A DNA stretch of 64,000 nucleotides from Pseudomonas viridiflava (lineage in GTDB: Bacteria > Pseudomonadota > Gammaproteobacteria > Pseudomonadales > Pseudomonadaceae). Where the stretch lies: assembly GCF_900580675.1 (NCBI RefSeq), contig NZ_UTBG01000062.1, positions 90,283 to 154,282 on the forward strand. Direction: 5' to 3'. The first letter of the stretch is position 1, and each line of letters starts with the position of its first letter. The position numbers and the translations under genes are program-made. Below the pieces are notes generated by a model. It worked only from the letters and a program-made list of their open reading frames with translations, was not told the DNA's origin and made no database searches. Below are positions 53,761-63,970 of this stretch, piece after piece.

Positions 53761-56584
53761 AGTGACGAACCTCGCCTTCACCGCTGATGTTGTCGACGCA
53801 ACGACCGCAGATTTCCGGATGCTCAGGGTTCACGCCGACGTCTTCACGGCAGTGCCAGCAACGCGCGCACTTCGGGAAGGCCGACTTGACGACCTGCAGC
53901 TTGAGGCCCGGTACGTCGGTAACCACCGCGTCAGCCGGTGCCTGGGCGAACGGTGCCAGGCTGGCGGTCGAGGTGATCAACACGAAGCGCAGCTCGTTGC
54001 TCAGCTTGGCCAGGTCGGCGGTCAGGCCTTCCTCGGCAAACAGGGTAACTTCAGCTTGCAGGTTGCCACCGACGGCCTTGGCCGCGCGCTGAACTTCCAG
54101 CTCCTTGTTCACCGCGACCTTGACGGCCATCACGCCTTCCCAGTACTCGCGGCCCAGTTCGAAGTCGGCCGGCAGTTCGGTCAAGCCTTCGTACCAGGTG
54201 TTGAGCATCACGGACTCGTTACGCTCGCCCGGCAGGTACTCCCACAGTTCGTCGGCGGTGAAGGCCAGGATCGGCGCGATCCAGCGCACCAGCGCTTCGG
54301 AGATGTGGTACAGCGCGGTTTGCGCCGAACGGCGCGCCTTGCTGTTGGCAGCGGTGGTGTACTGGCGGTCCTTGATGATGTCGAGGTAGAAACCACCCAG
54401 CTCCTGCACGCAGAAGTTGTGGATCTTCGAGTAGACGTTCCAGAAGCGGTATTCGCCGTAGTGTTCCTGCAACTCGCGCTGCAGCAACAGGGTACGGTCC
54501 ACGGCCCAACGGTCCAGGGCGAGCATGTCCTCGGCCGGCAGGATGTCGGTGGCCGGGTTGAAGCCGGTCAGGTTCGACAGCATGAAGCGTGCGGTATTTC
54601 GGATACGGCGGTAGGCATCGGCGCTGCGGGCCAGGATCTGATCCGACACGGCGATCTCGCCCGAATAGTCGGTGGAAGCCACCCACAGACGCATGATGTC
54701 GGCGCCCAGGGTTTCATTGATCTTTTTCGGCTCGATCACGTTTTTCAGCGACTTGGACATCTTGCGCCCCGTCTCGTCGACGGTGAAGCCGTGGGTCAGC
54801 AGCTCGCGGTACGGCGCGTGGTTGTCGATGGCGCAACCGGTCAGCAGCGACGAGTGGAACCAGCCACGGTGTTGGTCCGAACCTTCCAGGTAGAGGTCGG
54901 CACGCGGGCCGGTCTCGTGACCCATCGGGTGCGAACCACGCAGCACGTGCCAGTGGGTAGTGCCCGAGTCGAACCACACGTCGAGGGTGTCGCTGATCTT
55001 GTCGTACAGCGGCGCTTCGTCGCCCAACAGCTCGGCGGCGTCCAGCTTGAACCAGGCTTCGATGCCTTCCTGTTCAACACGCTGAGCGACTGTTTCCATC
55101 AGTTCGACGGTGCGTGGGTGCAGCTCGCCGCTTTCCTTGTTCAGGAAAAACGGGATCGGTACGCCCCAGTTACGCTGACGGGAGATGCACCAGTCCGGAC
55201 GGTTGGCGATCATCGAGTGCAGGCGCGCCTGGCCCCAGGCCGGGACGAACTGGGTGTCTTCGATGGCTTTGAGCGAGCGCACACGCAGGGTGTCGCCGCT
55301 GACCGGCTCTTTGTCCATGCCGATGAACCACTGCGCCGTGGCGCGGTAGATCAGCGGGGTCTTGTGGCGCCAGCAGTGCATGTAGCTGTGTTTGATTGTT
55401 TCGGTGTGCAACAGCGAACCGACTTCGCGCAGCTTGTCGATGATCGGTTCATTGGCCTTGAAGATGAACTGGCCACCGAAGAACTCCAGCGATGGCGCGT
55501 ACACGCCATTGCTCTGCACCGGGTTGAGGATGTCGTCGTTGACCATGCCGTAGGCTTTGCAGGTCACGAAGTCGTCCACGCCGTAGGCTGGCGCGGAGTG
55601 AACCACACCGGTGCCCGAACCCAGCTCGACGTAGTCGGCCAGGTACACCGGCGACAGGCGGTCATAGAACGGGTGGCGGAAGTTGATCAGCTCCAGCGCG
55701 GTGCCGGTGGTGGTGGCGATCACTGAACCTTGCAGCTCGTAGCGCGCCAGGCAGGCTTCGACCATTTCCTCGGCCAGCACCAGCAGGCGATCACCGACGT
55801 CCACCAGGGCGTAGGTGAATTCCGGGTGCACGTTCAGCGCCTGGTTGGCCGGGATGGTCCACGGGGTGGTGGTCCAGATCACGATGGCGGCGGGTTTGCC
55901 CAGGCTGGCCAGGCCAAAGGCCTCGGCCAGCTTGGCGTCGTCGGCGATCGGGAAGGCCACGTCGATGGTCGAGGACTTTTTGTCTTCGTACTCGACTTCC
56001 GCTTCAGCCAGGGCCGAGCCGCAGTCGAAGCACCAGTTCACGGGCTTGAGGCCCTTGAACACGAAGCCGCCCTTGACGATTTCGGCCAAGGCGCGAATTT
56101 CACCGGCCTCGTTCTTGAAGTTCATGGTCTTGTACGGGTTGTCCCACTCGCCCAGCACGCCCAGGCGGATGAATTCGGACTTCTGCCCTTCGATCTGCTC
56201 GGCGGCGTAGGCACGGCACAGTTCGCGGGTTTTATCCGCGCCCAGGTTCTTGCCGTAGGTCACTTCGACTTTGTGTTCGATCGGCAGGCCGTGGCAGTCC
56301 CAGCCAGGGACATAAGGTGCGTCGAAACCCGACAGGGTTTTCGAGCGCAGGATCATGTCCTTGAGAATTTTGTTCAGCGCATGACCGATGTGAATCGTGC
56401 CGTTGGCATAAGGAGGGCCGTCGTGCAGGACGAATTTCGGACGATCCTTGCCAATTTCGCGCAACTTTCCGTACAGGCCAATACTGTCCCAGCGCTGCAG
56501 GATCTGCGGTTCGCGCTGTGGCAGGCCGGCCTTCATTGGGAAGGCGGTGTCCGGAAGGTTTAACGTGGCTTTATAGTCGGTCAT
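53753..56584 (-). CDS. ileS: Isoleucyl-tRNA synthetase
   Basis: 943 residues, full length. Class I signatures: HIGH-type [10 protein letters not shown] in [13 protein letters not shown] and KMSKS in [14 protein letters not shown]. The editing domain contains [14 protein letters not shown] and [16 protein letters not shown]. The C-terminal zinc finger is [12 protein letters not shown]...CGRCVDNI. It is the bacterial type that is sensitive to mupirocin in other species (inference from subclass). ATG 56584 lies 14 bases after ribF. Confidence 0.97.
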   Translation of the reverse strand: MTDYKATLNLPDTAFPMKAGLPQREPQILQRWDSIGLYGKLREIGKDRPKFVLHDGPPYANGTIHIGHALNKILKDMILRSKTLSGFDAPYVPGWDCHGLPIEHKVEVTYGKNLGADKTRELCRAYAAEQIEGQKSEFIRLGVLGEWDNPYKTMNFKNEAGEIRALAEIVKGGFVFKGLKPVNWCFDCGSALAEAEVEYEDKKSSTIDVAFPIADDAKLAEAFGLASLGKPAAIVIWTTTPWTIPANQALNVHPEFTYALVDVGDRLLVLAEEMVEACLARYELQGSVIATTTGTALELINFRHPFYDRLSPVYLADYVELGSGTGVVHSAPAYGVDDFVTCKAYGMVNDDILNPVQSNGVYAPSLEFFGGQFIFKANEPIIDKLREVGSLLHTETIKHSYMHCWRHKTPLIYRATAQWFIGMDKEPVSGDTLRVRSLKAIEDTQFVPAWGQARLHSMIANRPDWCISRQRNWGVPIPFFLNKESGELHPRTVELMETVAQRVEQEGIEAWFKLDAAELLGDEAPLYDKISDTLDVWFDSGTTHWHVLRGSHPMGHETGPRADLYLEGSDQHRGWFHSSLLTGCAIDNHAPYRELLTHGFTVDETGRKMSKSLKNVIEPKKINETLGADIMRLWVASTDYSGEIAVSDQILARSADAYRRIRNTARFMLSNLTGFNPATDILPAEDMLALDRWAVDRTLLLQRELQEHYGEYRFWNVYSKIHNFCVQELGGFYLDIIKDRQYTTAANSKARRSAQTALYHISEALVRWIAPILAFTADELWEYLPGERNESVMLNTWYEGLTELPADFELGREYWEGVMAVKVAVNKELEVQRAAKAVGGNLQAEVTLFAEEGLTADLAKLSNELRFVLITSTASLAPFAQAPADAVVTDVPGLKLQVVKSAFPKCARCWHCREDVGVNPEHPEICGRCVDNISGEGEVRHYA

Positions 56585-56598
56585 TTAAGGCTCTTCGG

Positions 56599-57537
56599 TT
56601 AGCGATGGGCGCTAGGTGCGGCTAGTGCACGGGCGGCGGCGACATCCGCATTGATCGCCGTTTTCAACGCCTCAAGCGAGGCGAAACGCTGCTCTTCACG
56701 CAGCTTCTGGTGGAAAACCACCGTTAAACGCCGGTCGTACAAATCACCGGCAAAATCCAAAAGGTGTACTTCCAGGTGGGCCTTGCCATCACCTGCAACC
56801 GTGGGCCTGACGCCTATATTGGCGACTCCCGGCCACGGTTGGCCGTCGATGTCGACGCTGACCAGGTAAACCCCGGTCAGCGGCACACGGCGGCGCTTGA
56901 GTTGCACGTTGGCGGTCGGCGTGCCCAGTTGGCGCGCCAGCTTCTGGCCGTGCAGGACCCGCCCGGCAATGCGGAACGGGCGGCCGAGCAAACGCTCGGC
57001 CAAGGCGAAGTCGGCAGCCGCCAGGGCATTACGCACCTGAGTACTGCTCACGCGCAGCCCGTCGAGTTCGACGGTTTGCGCGGCTTCAACGGTAAATCCC
57101 TGAGTGATACCGGCGTGTTGCAGGAAATCGAAATCGCCGACGCGGTCGCAACCAAAACGGAAGTCGTCACCGACCTCCAGGTGTTGCACGCCCAGGCCAT
57201 CGACGAGGATACGGTCGACGAACTCGGCGGCGCTGAGGCTTTGCAAACGCTGGTTGAAGGCCAGGCAGAGGACGCGGTCCACGCCTTCTTCAGCCAGCAG
57301 TTGCAACTTGTCGCGCAGGCGCGCCAGACGGGCGGGCGCGGTTTCCGGCGTGAAGTATTCCCGCGGCTGTGGCTCGAAAATCACCACGCAGCTGGGCACG
57401 CCCAACTCGACCGCGCGCTCGCGCAGCCTGGCCAGGATAGCCTGGTGGCCACGGTGAACACCGTCAAAGTTGCCAATAGTGGCGACGCAGCCCCGATGCC
57501 GGGGGCGCAGGTTGTGGAGACCTCGAACCAGCTGCAT
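56599..57537 (-). CDS. ribF: Bifunctional riboflavin kinase / FAD synthetase RibF
   Basis: 312 residues, the typical RibF length, starting MQLVRGLHNLRPRHRGCVAT. The nucleotidyltransferase (FMN adenylyltransferase) domain has IGNFDGVHRGHQAILA and, later, VSSTQVRNALAAADF. The C-terminal flavokinase domain has GTPTANVQLKRRRVPLTGVY. It makes FMN and FAD from riboflavin. Frames open further upstream (to 57612), but the family start fits 57537. Upstream of ileS in the conserved cluster. Confidence 0.94.
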   Translation of the reverse strand: MQLVRGLHNLRPRHRGCVATIGNFDGVHRGHQAILARLRERAVELGVPSCVVIFEPQPREYFTPETAPARLARLRDKLQLLAEEGVDRVLCLAFNQRLQSLSAAEFVDRILVDGLGVQHLEVGDDFRFGCDRVGDFDFLQHAGITQGFTVEAAQTVELDGLRVSSTQVRNALAAADFALAERLLGRPFRIAGRVLHGQKLARQLGTPTANVQLKRRRVPLTGVYLVSVDIDGQPWPGVANIGVRPTVAGDGKAHLEVHLLDFAGDLYDRRLTVVFHQKLREEQRFASLEALKTAINADVAAARALAAPSAHR

Positions 57538-57656
57538 AACGCGCTTCTTGCTCATAAAGTGGTCGATTATAACCACACCCGGCCCCGGACGACAGGCAAC
57601 AGCGCAGGCCAAATGGATCGAATCGATAAAACCATCGTTTTATCGCGGCAAAGTCT

Positions 57657-59195
57657 CTATTCGAGTGACTTGCGATTGAAATCTCGCAGGCGAAAGCCTT
57701 GCAGCAGCAACATCCCGAAGTACACCACCACGCCAGCCACCACCAGCACGCCCAGGCGCATGAAGCGCTCAAGCATATGGCCCTGGTCCCAAGCGGGCAT
57801 AAAGTGCATCAGCCCCAGCAGCACCGCGGACATCACCGCCACCGCCACCAGCAGCTTGAGGGCAAACAGGCCCCAGCCTGGCTGTGGCTGGAACATCTGC
57901 TGTTTGCGCAGTTGGTAAAACAGCAGGCCGGCGTTAATGCAGGCGCCGGCGCTGATGGCCAGGGCCAGGCCGGCGTGGGCCAGCGGGCCGATAAACACCA
58001 GGTTGAGGAGTTGCGTGACGATCAACGTGAAGATCGCGATCTTGACCGGCGTGCGGATGTTTTGCTGGGCGTAGAAACCCGGCGCCAGCACCTTGATCAC
58101 GATAATCCCCAGCAAACCGACGGAGTAGGCGACCAGCGCGTGCTGAGTCATCAAGGCGTCATGCGCATCGAACTGGCCGTACTGGAACAGCGAGACCGTC
58201 AACGGCTCGGCCAGGATCCCCAACGCCAGGGAGCACGGCAGCACCAGCACAAAGCACAGGCGCAGGCCCCAGTCGAGGATGCGCGAATATTCCTGGCGGT
58301 CCTTGCTGGCATAGGTGCGCGCCAGCGTTGGCAGCAGAATCGTGCCAAGGGCCACGCCGAGCACGCCGGACGGCAGCTCCATCAGGCGGTCGGCGTAATA
58401 CATCCACGACACCGAGCCCGAGACCAGCAGCGAGGCAAACGCGGTGTTGATGATCAGCGAAATCTGGCTTACCGACACCCCGAGGATCGCCGGCAGCATA
58501 TTGCGCATTACACGCCACACGCCGGTGTCCTTGAGGTTCAGGCGCGGCAATACGAGCATGCCGATCTTCTTCAGGTGCGGCAGCTGGTAGAGCAATTGCG
58601 CCACGCCACCGGCCAGCACGGCCCAGCCCAGGGCCATGACCGGCGGGTCGAAGTAAGGCGTGAGGAACAGCGCGAAGATAATCATGCTGACGTTTAAAAG
58701 GGTCGGCACGAAGGCCGGCACCGAGAAACGGTTCCAGGTGTTGAGAATGGCGCCGGCCAGCGACGACAACGAGATCAGCAATATATAAGGAAAGGTCACG
58801 CGCAACAGGTCGGTGGTCAGCGCGAATTTTTCCGGGGTATTGGCGAAACCGGGGGCCGTGGCCCAGATCACCCAAGGCGCGGCGAGCATGCCGATGAGGG
58901 TCACCAGCATCAGCACCAGGGTCAGCAGGCCCGACACATAGGCAATAAAGGTGCGGGTCGCCTCTTCGCCCTGTTGGGTCTTGTACTCGGCCAAAATCGG
59001 CACGAAGGCCTGGGAAAATGCGCCCTCGGCGAAGATACGTCGCAACAGGTTGGGCAATTTGAAGGCAATAAAGAAAGCATCCGTGGCCATGCTGGCGCCA
59101 AAAATGCGCGCCAGCAGGGTGTCACGCACGAACCCCAATACCCGGGAAATCATCGTGATAGAGCTGACGGCAGCCAACGATTTGAGCAGATTCAT
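57657..59195 (-). CDS. murJ: Lipid II flippase MurJ (MviN)
   Basis: 512 residues with about fourteen membrane helices. It begins [20 protein letters not shown], then [20 protein letters not shown], the MviN signature; later [20 protein letters not shown] and [17 protein letters not shown] are also diagnostic. It moves lipid II across the inner membrane for peptidoglycan synthesis. Divergent from rpsT across ~250 bp and 120 bases upstream of ribF. Confidence 0.96.
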   Translation of the reverse strand: MNLLKSLAAVSSITMISRVLGFVRDTLLARIFGASMATDAFFIAFKLPNLLRRIFAEGAFSQAFVPILAEYKTQQGEEATRTFIAYVSGLLTLVLMLVTLIGMLAAPWVIWATAPGFANTPEKFALTTDLLRVTFPYILLISLSSLAGAILNTWNRFSVPAFVPTLLNVSMIIFALFLTPYFDPPVMALGWAVLAGGVAQLLYQLPHLKKIGMLVLPRLNLKDTGVWRVMRNMLPAILGVSVSQISLIINTAFASLLVSGSVSWMYYADRLMELPSGVLGVALGTILLPTLARTYASKDRQEYSRILDWGLRLCFVLVLPCSLALGILAEPLTVSLFQYGQFDAHDALMTQHALVAYSVGLLGIIVIKVLAPGFYAQQNIRTPVKIAIFTLIVTQLLNLVFIGPLAHAGLALAISAGACINAGLLFYQLRKQQMFQPQPGWGLFALKLLVAVAVMSAVLLGLMHFMPAWDQGHMLERFMRLGVLVVAGVVVYFGMLLLQGFRLRDFNRKSLE

Positions 59196-59366
59196 TGAAA
59201 GAGTTTGCGCCTATAGATAAAGAGCAGGCGAACTGTGCGCCTACTTATGCGATACTGCGCGCCTGCAACAGCACAGAGCCAAAGCTCGCGAGTTTACAGG
59301 TCAAGCGCCGGAAATAAATCACCCGCCTCTTCAGATCGACCACTCAGCAGTTCGCATCAGCCGCCC

Positions 59367-59395
59367 TTGACAACCCATCAAGTCATCGGCATGAT
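59367..59395 (+). promoter_or_regulatory. Possible sigma-70 promoter of rpsT
   Basis: TTGACA (59367-59372), 17-bp spacer, CATGAT (59390-59395, four of six matches). It lies about 55 bases upstream of the rpsT start. The -35 is a full consensus; the -10 is moderate. Confidence 0.5.
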
Positions 59396-59448
59396 TCGCG
59401 GCCTATTTTGTTTGCTATTTCCTAAAAAGTCTTTCGAGGAGCTCGACG

Positions 59449-59727
59449 GTGGCCAACACACCTTCCGCCAAAAAACGTGCAAAACAGGCTGAGAAGCGTC
59501 GCAGCCACAACGCCAGCCTGCGTTCCATGGTCCGTACCTACATCAAGAATGTAGTTAAGGCCATCGACACCAAAGACGCTGAAAAAGCCCAAGCTGCTTA
59601 CGTTCTGGCCGTGCCAGTTATCGACCGTATGGCCGATAAAGGCATCATCCACAAGAACAAGGCCGCTCGCCATAAGAGCCGCCTGAATGGCCACATCAAG
59701 GCTCTGAGCGTTCCTGCTGCAGCCTAA
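59449..59727 (+). CDS. rpsT: 30S ribosomal protein S20
   Basis: 92 residues, basic and helical: [20 protein letters not shown], then [20 protein letters not shown] and [16 protein letters not shown] near the end. It binds the 16S rRNA 5' and 3' minor domains. It uses a GTG start after GAGGAGCTCGACG. Divergent from murJ, as in other pseudomonads; followed by a terminator. Confidence 0.97.
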   Translation: MANTPSAKKRAKQAEKRRSHNASLRSMVRTYIKNVVKAIDTKDAEKAQAAYVLAVPVIDRMADKGIIHKNKAARHKSRLNGHIKALSVPAAA

Positions 59728-59770
59728 GTGGTAACAACTTCTACGTAACTCAGGTTGCGTAGCAGTTAAG

Positions 59771-59804
59771 AAATGCCCCGTACCGAAAGGTCCGGGGCAT
59801 TTTT
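59771..59804 (+). terminator. Intrinsic terminator after rpsT
   Basis: AAATGCCCCG-t-ACC, loop GAAA, GGT-c-CGGGGCATTTTT: a long GC stem with an internal mismatch and a U-run, 44 bases past the rpsT stop. Confidence 0.93.
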
Positions 59805-59840
59805 GTTTGTGCGCGGAATATGGATCAAACAGTTCAACAA

Positions 59841-59945
59841 TGTGGGAGCTGGCCTGTGTGGGAGCTGGATTGCCTGCGATAGCGGTGGATCAGCTTGCCT
59901 ATGTGTTGCTGACCCACCGCCATCGCGGGCAAGCCCGCTCCCACA
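59841..59945. repeat. Chimeric REPIN with a partially duplicated left arm
   Basis: The main element (59857-59945) has left arm TGTGGGAGCTGGATTGCCTG (GAGCTGG class) and right arm CGGGCAAGCCCGCTCCCACA (GAGCGGG class), so the arms are of different types. A truncated extra left arm, TGTGGGAGCTGGC (59841-59853), sits directly in front. It lies between the convergent rpsT and slyD genes. Confidence 0.88.
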
Positions 59946-59962
59946 TGGAATACGGGCACAAA

Positions 59963-59993
59963 AAAAACGCCCCGAACCAGTCGGGGCGTTTTT
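59963..59993 (-). terminator. Terminator after slyD (symmetric)
   Basis: AAAAACGCCCCGA and TCGGGGCGTTTTT form a perfect 13-bp stem with a 5-base loop. It lies 24 bases past the slyD stop and works in either direction by symmetry. Confidence 0.93.
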
Positions 59994-60016
59994 GCTACCT
60001 ATTGATCAAACCACAA

Positions 60017-60502
60017 TCAATGGTGATGACCGCCTTCACCGTGGACGTGGCCGTGAGCCACTTCTTCCTGGGAAGCGTCGCGGATGGCAACGATCTTCAC
60101 TTGGAAGTTCAGGCGCTGGCCAGCCAGAGGGTGGTTGCCGTCGACGGTGACGTCGTCGCCGTCCAGGTCACGGATGGTGACGATCTGCATTTGGCCGTCC
60201 GGTGCCGAAGCGTGGAACTGCATACCCACTTCCAGCTCATCAACACCTTCGAACATGCTGCGGCTCAGGGTGCTGACCAATTCGGCGGAGTATTCACCGT
60301 AGGCATCTTCAGGTTCTACGGCTACGGTCAGTTCATCACCAACCTGCTTGCCTTCCAGAGCCTTCTCCAGGCCTGGGATGATGTTACCTGCGCCTTGCAG
60401 GTAGACCAGCGGCGCGCCGCCGGCGGAGCTGTCGATGACCTCACCAGCGTCGTTGGTCAGGGTATAGTCGATGGAGACAGCCTTGTTAGCGGCGATCGTC
60501 AT
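60017..60502 (-). CDS. slyD: FKBP-type peptidyl-prolyl isomerase SlyD
   Basis: 161 residues from ATG 60502, starting MTIAANKAVSIDYTLTNDAG. The FKBP fold with IF chaperone domain shows GAGNIIPGLEKALEGKQVGD and VDGNHPLAGQRLNFQVKIV. The C-terminus is His-rich (HGHVHGEGGHHH), the nickel-binding tail of SlyD, shorter than in E. coli. It acts in protein folding and metal (hydrogenase/urease nickel) delivery. A start at 60550 would give an implausible N-terminal extension. Confidence 0.93.
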   Translation of the reverse strand: MTIAANKAVSIDYTLTNDAGEVIDSSAGGAPLVYLQGAGNIIPGLEKALEGKQVGDELTVAVEPEDAYGEYSAELVSTLSRSMFEGVDELEVGMQFHASAPDGQMQIVTIRDLDGDDVTVDGNHPLAGQRLNFQVKIVAIRDASQEEVAHGHVHGEGGHHH

Positions 60503-60791
60503 GGGGCGAGACCTTTTGCATAAGAATGAAGAACGGACAAGTCTAAACAAGGATTTGCCCGAAAGCGAACAGAACCCGGACGGACGGGGTCAGACAAGCC
60601 ACTCGACGATCACCGGTTTTCATCAGGATGAAGACTGGCACTGGGTCGCCGAGCTGTCCTGCGGCCACACCCAGCACCTGCGCCACCAGCCGCCCTGGCA
60701 GTCGCGCGCCTGGGTGCTTGACCGCGCGCAACGTATTGAAAAAATAGGCCAGCCCTTTGCCTGCGGCTGGTGTGCGCAACTGCACGAATAA
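60501..60791 (+). CDS. DUF3565 domain-containing protein
   Basis: 96 residues from ATG 60501; the true start is uncertain. The conserved part, ITGFHQDEDWHWVAELSCGH, then LRHQPPWQSRAWVL and CGWCAQL, forms the DUF3565 module of about 60 residues. A His/Cys pattern (CGHTQH, CGWC) suggests metal binding. The first ~35 residues look unrelated and overlap slyD's start divergently, so translation may begin further downstream. Function unknown. Confidence 0.7.
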   Translation: MGRDLLHKNEERTSLNKDLPESEQNPDGRGQTSHSTITGFHQDEDWHWVAELSCGHTQHLRHQPPWQSRAWVLDRAQRIEKIGQPFACGWCAQLHE

Positions 60792-60870
60792 CGATAACCT
60801 TGGCATCTGATTCGCGGTAGACGCTCAGCCATAGAGCGCCACCCAAGCCATGCAACTCCAGAGAATTCGC

Positions 60871-62970
60871 ATGCAGACTTTTTTTATCGCGCCCACCGAT
60901 TTTGGTGTGGGTCTGACCTCCATCAGCCTTGGGCTGGTGCGTACCCTTGAGCGAGCCGGGCTGAAAGTCGGCTTTTTCAAACCGATTGCCCAACCGCATC
61001 CCGGCGACACCGGCCCCGAGCGCTCCACCGAACTGATCGCGCGCACCCACGGTTTGAAACCGCCGCAGCCCCTGGGCCTGGCACACGTGGAGCGCATGCT
61101 CGGCGACGGCCAGCTCGACGAACTGCTTGAAGAAATCATCACCTTGTATCAGCAAGCGGCCGTGGGCAAGGACGTGCTGATCGTCGAAGGCATGGTGCCG
61201 ACCCGCAGCGCCAGTTATGCGGCCCGGGTCAACCTGCACCTGGCGAAAAGCCTGGATGCGGAAGTGATCCTGGTCTCGGCCCCGGAAAACGAAGTGCTCA
61301 CCGAGCTCTCCGGCCGCGTGGAATTGCAGGCCCAGCTGTTCGGCGGCCCGAAAGACCCGAAAGTGCTCGGCGTGATCCTCAACAAGGTGCGCACCGACGA
61401 AAGCATGGAAGCTTTCTCGGCGCGCCTTAAAGAGCATTCGCCGTTGTTGCGCAGCGGCGATTTCCGCCTGCTCGGCTGCATCCCATACCAGCCGGAACTC
61501 AACGCCCCGCGCACGCGTGACGTCGCCGACCTGATGGGCGCACAGATCCTCAACGCCGGCGATTACGAAACCCGGCGCATGACCAAAATCATCATCTGCG
61601 CGCGCACCATGCGCAACACCGTAGAGCTGCTCAAGCCCGGCGTGCTGGTGGTAACACCAGGCGATCGCGATGACATCATCCTCGCCGTCAGCCTGGCCGC
61701 GATCAATGGCGTGCCGCTTGCCGGCCTGTTGCTGACCAGCGACACCCTGCCCGACCCGCGGATCATGGACCTGTGCCGAGGCGCGTTCCAGGCGGGGCTG
61801 CCAGTGCTGTCGGTGAGTTCCGGCTCCTATGACACGGCCAACCAGCTCAACAGCCTGAACAAGGAAATCCCGATTGATGACCGCGAGCGCGCGGAGATCA
61901 TCACCGACTTTGTCGCCAGCCACCTCGATGCGCGCTGGCTGCACCAGCGTTGCGGCACGCCACGGGGGATGCGCCTGTCGCCGGCGGTGTTCCGCTACCA
62001 GTTGATCCAGCGCGCCCAGGCGGCCAACAAGCGCATCGTGTTGCCCGAAGGCAGCGAGCCGCTGACCGTGCAAGCCGCCGCCATCTGCCAGGCGCGCGGC
62101 ATCGCCCGCTGCGTGCTGCTGGCCAAGCCTGCGGACGTGGAAGCCGTCGCCCGCGCCCAGGGCATCGAACTGCCCGAAGGCCTGGAGATTCTCGACCCGG
62201 ACCTGATTCGCCAACGCTACGTCGAGCCGATGGTTGCCCTGCGCAAGAGCAAGAGCCTCAACGCACCGATGGCCGAGCAGCAGCTGGAAGACACGGTGGT
62301 GATCGCGACCATGATGCTCGCGCTGGATGAAGTGGACGGCCTGGTCTCCGGGGTTATCCACTCCACCGCCAACACCATCCGCCCTGCCCTGCAGCTGATC
62401 AAGACCGCACCGGGCTGCACGCTGGTGTCGTCGGTGTTTTTCATGCTGTTCCCCGAGCAAGTGCTGGTGTACGGCGACTGCGTGATGAACCCGCACCCAA
62501 GCGCCGCCGAACTGGCGGAAATCGCCCTGCAAAGCGCCGACTCGGCCGCCGCCTTCGGCATTACCCCGCGCGTGGCAATGATCAGCTATTCGAGCGGCGA
62601 TTCGGCCAGCGGTGAGGAAGTGGAGAAGGTTCGCGAAGCCACCCTGCTCGCTCACGAGCAGCAAAGTTCGCTGCTGATCGACGGGCCGCTGCAGTACGAC
62701 GCCGCCGCCAACGAGACCGTGGCCCGCCAACTCGCGCCCGACAGCCTGGTCGCCGGCAAGGCCACGGTATTTGTGTTCCCCGACCTGAACACCGGCAACA
62801 CCACGCACAAGGCCGTGCAACGCAGCGCCGACTGCGTAAGCCTGGGGCCGATGCTGCAAGGCCTGCGCAAGCCGGTCAACGATCTGCCGCGCGGCGCCCA
62901 GGTTGATGACATCGTGTACACCATCGCGCTGACTGCGATTCAAGCCGCCAACCGACCTATGGATATCTAA
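60871..62970 (+). CDS. pta: Phosphate acetyltransferase (long, two-domain form)
   Basis: 699 residues from ATG 60871 (MQTFFIAPTDFGVGLTSISL); the frame also opens at 60850. The N-terminal BioD-like P-loop domain is followed by a DRTGG regulatory domain (~residue 215-330) and the C-terminal Pta catalytic domain (PEGSEPLTVQAA, then GLVSGVIHSTANTIRPALQL and MISYSSGDSASGEEVEKVRE). It interconverts acetyl-CoA and acetyl phosphate. No ackA is adjacent. Co-transcribed with the following acyltransferase gene (they abut directly). Confidence 0.95.
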   Translation: MQTFFIAPTDFGVGLTSISLGLVRTLERAGLKVGFFKPIAQPHPGDTGPERSTELIARTHGLKPPQPLGLAHVERMLGDGQLDELLEEIITLYQQAAVGKDVLIVEGMVPTRSASYAARVNLHLAKSLDAEVILVSAPENEVLTELSGRVELQAQLFGGPKDPKVLGVILNKVRTDESMEAFSARLKEHSPLLRSGDFRLLGCIPYQPELNAPRTRDVADLMGAQILNAGDYETRRMTKIIICARTMRNTVELLKPGVLVVTPGDRDDIILAVSLAAINGVPLAGLLLTSDTLPDPRIMDLCRGAFQAGLPVLSVSSGSYDTANQLNSLNKEIPIDDRERAEIITDFVASHLDARWLHQRCGTPRGMRLSPAVFRYQLIQRAQAANKRIVLPEGSEPLTVQAAAICQARGIARCVLLAKPADVEAVARAQGIELPEGLEILDPDLIRQRYVEPMVALRKSKSLNAPMAEQQLEDTVVIATMMLALDEVDGLVSGVIHSTANTIRPALQLIKTAPGCTLVSSVFFMLFPEQVLVYGDCVMNPHPSAAELAEIALQSADSAAAFGITPRVAMISYSSGDSASGEEVEKVREATLLAHEQQSSLLIDGPLQYDAAANETVARQLAPDSLVAGKATVFVFPDLNTGNTTHKAVQRSADCVSLGPMLQGLRKPVNDLPRGAQVDDIVYTIALTAIQAANRPMDI

Positions 62971-63870
62971 ATGCTGGATTTTCTACCTGCCGCCGTGCGC
63001 GGGGTGATCGCGTCCTTGCTGTTGGCGCTGAACACCATTCTGCTGTGTTCGTTTCTGTTTATCGTCGCGCTGTTCAAGGCGTTGCCCTTCGCCAAGCGGT
63101 TCAGTGAATGGCTGATGAACCGCACCCACGAAGCCTGGGTAACCAACAACAAGGGCTGGATGAACCTGGTGCGCCGCACTCGCTGGCACCTGAAGGGCCT
63201 TGAAGGCCTGGATTACCAGCATTCGTACCTGGTGACCAGCAACCATCAGAGCTGGGTCGACATCATGGTGCTGCAATACGTGCTCAACCGACGGATTCGC
63301 CCGCTGAAATTCTTCCTCAAGCAGGAGCTGATCTGGGTGCCGGTGATTGGCCTGGCCTGGTGGGCCCTTGGCTTTCCGTTCATGAAGCGCTACACCAAGG
63401 CGTACCTGGAAAAGCACCCGGAGAAGAAAGGCAAAGACCTGGCAACTACCCGCAAGACCTGTGCGAAGTTTCGTGACAACCCTGTGGGCATTTTCAACTT
63501 TGCCGAAGGCACGCGCTTTACGCCGGGCAAGCATGCGCAGCAGAACTCGCCGTTCCGCTATCTGCTCAAGCCCAAGGCGGGTGGTATCGCGTTTGTGCTG
63601 GATGCCATGGGTGAGCAGCTGAAGTCACTGGTGAACGTGACCATTCACTACCCAGCCGGGCGCCCGGGGTACTGGGATTTGTTGTGCGGGAATGTGAAGG
63701 ACGTGGTCGTGCAGTTTGAAGAGGTGCAGATCCCGGCTGAGTTCATTGGCAAGAATTATGAGCAGGATGGGGAGTATCGGTTGGCGTTCCAGGGCTGGAT
63801 TAACGTCCTGTGGACAGAAAAAGATGCGTTGCTAGAGAGGCTGCACACAGAATTTCCAGCCAGTCACTGA
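62971..63870 (+). CDS. Membrane acyltransferase, PlsC/YihG-like (LPLAT family)
   Basis: 299 residues. An N-terminal membrane helix (VIASLLLALNTILLCSFLFI) is followed by the acyltransferase H-X4-D motif in SNHQSWVD and the substrate-binding FNFAEGTRFTPGK. Such enzymes esterify lysophosphatidic acid or similar lysophospholipids at the inner membrane. It resembles the YihG type rather than the short PlsC. The ATG follows the pta TAA directly. Followed 4 bases later by a REPIN. Confidence 0.9.
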   Translation: MLDFLPAAVRGVIASLLLALNTILLCSFLFIVALFKALPFAKRFSEWLMNRTHEAWVTNNKGWMNLVRRTRWHLKGLEGLDYQHSYLVTSNHQSWVDIMVLQYVLNRRIRPLKFFLKQELIWVPVIGLAWWALGFPFMKRYTKAYLEKHPEKKGKDLATTRKTCAKFRDNPVGIFNFAEGTRFTPGKHAQQNSPFRYLLKPKAGGIAFVLDAMGEQLKSLVNVTIHYPAGRPGYWDLLCGNVKDVVVQFEEVQIPAEFIGKNYEQDGEYRLAFQGWINVLWTEKDALLERLHTEFPASH

Positions 63871-63874
63871 TCAA

Positions 63875-63970
63875 AAATGTGGGAGCGGGCTTGCTCGCGA
63901 ATGCGGCATGTCAGTCGCCGAATGGGTTGGCTGATCCACCGCTTTCGCGAGCAAGCCCGCTCCCACATTT
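63875..63970. repeat. REPIN (GAGCGGGCTTGCTCGCGAA class)
   Basis: Inverted arms AAATGTGGGAGCGGGCTTGC and the complement flank ~40 bases. It starts 4 bases after the acyltransferase stop. The right end of the window (63971-64000) has GAGG and an ATG at 63994 that may start the next gene, but only two codons are visible. Confidence 0.93.
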
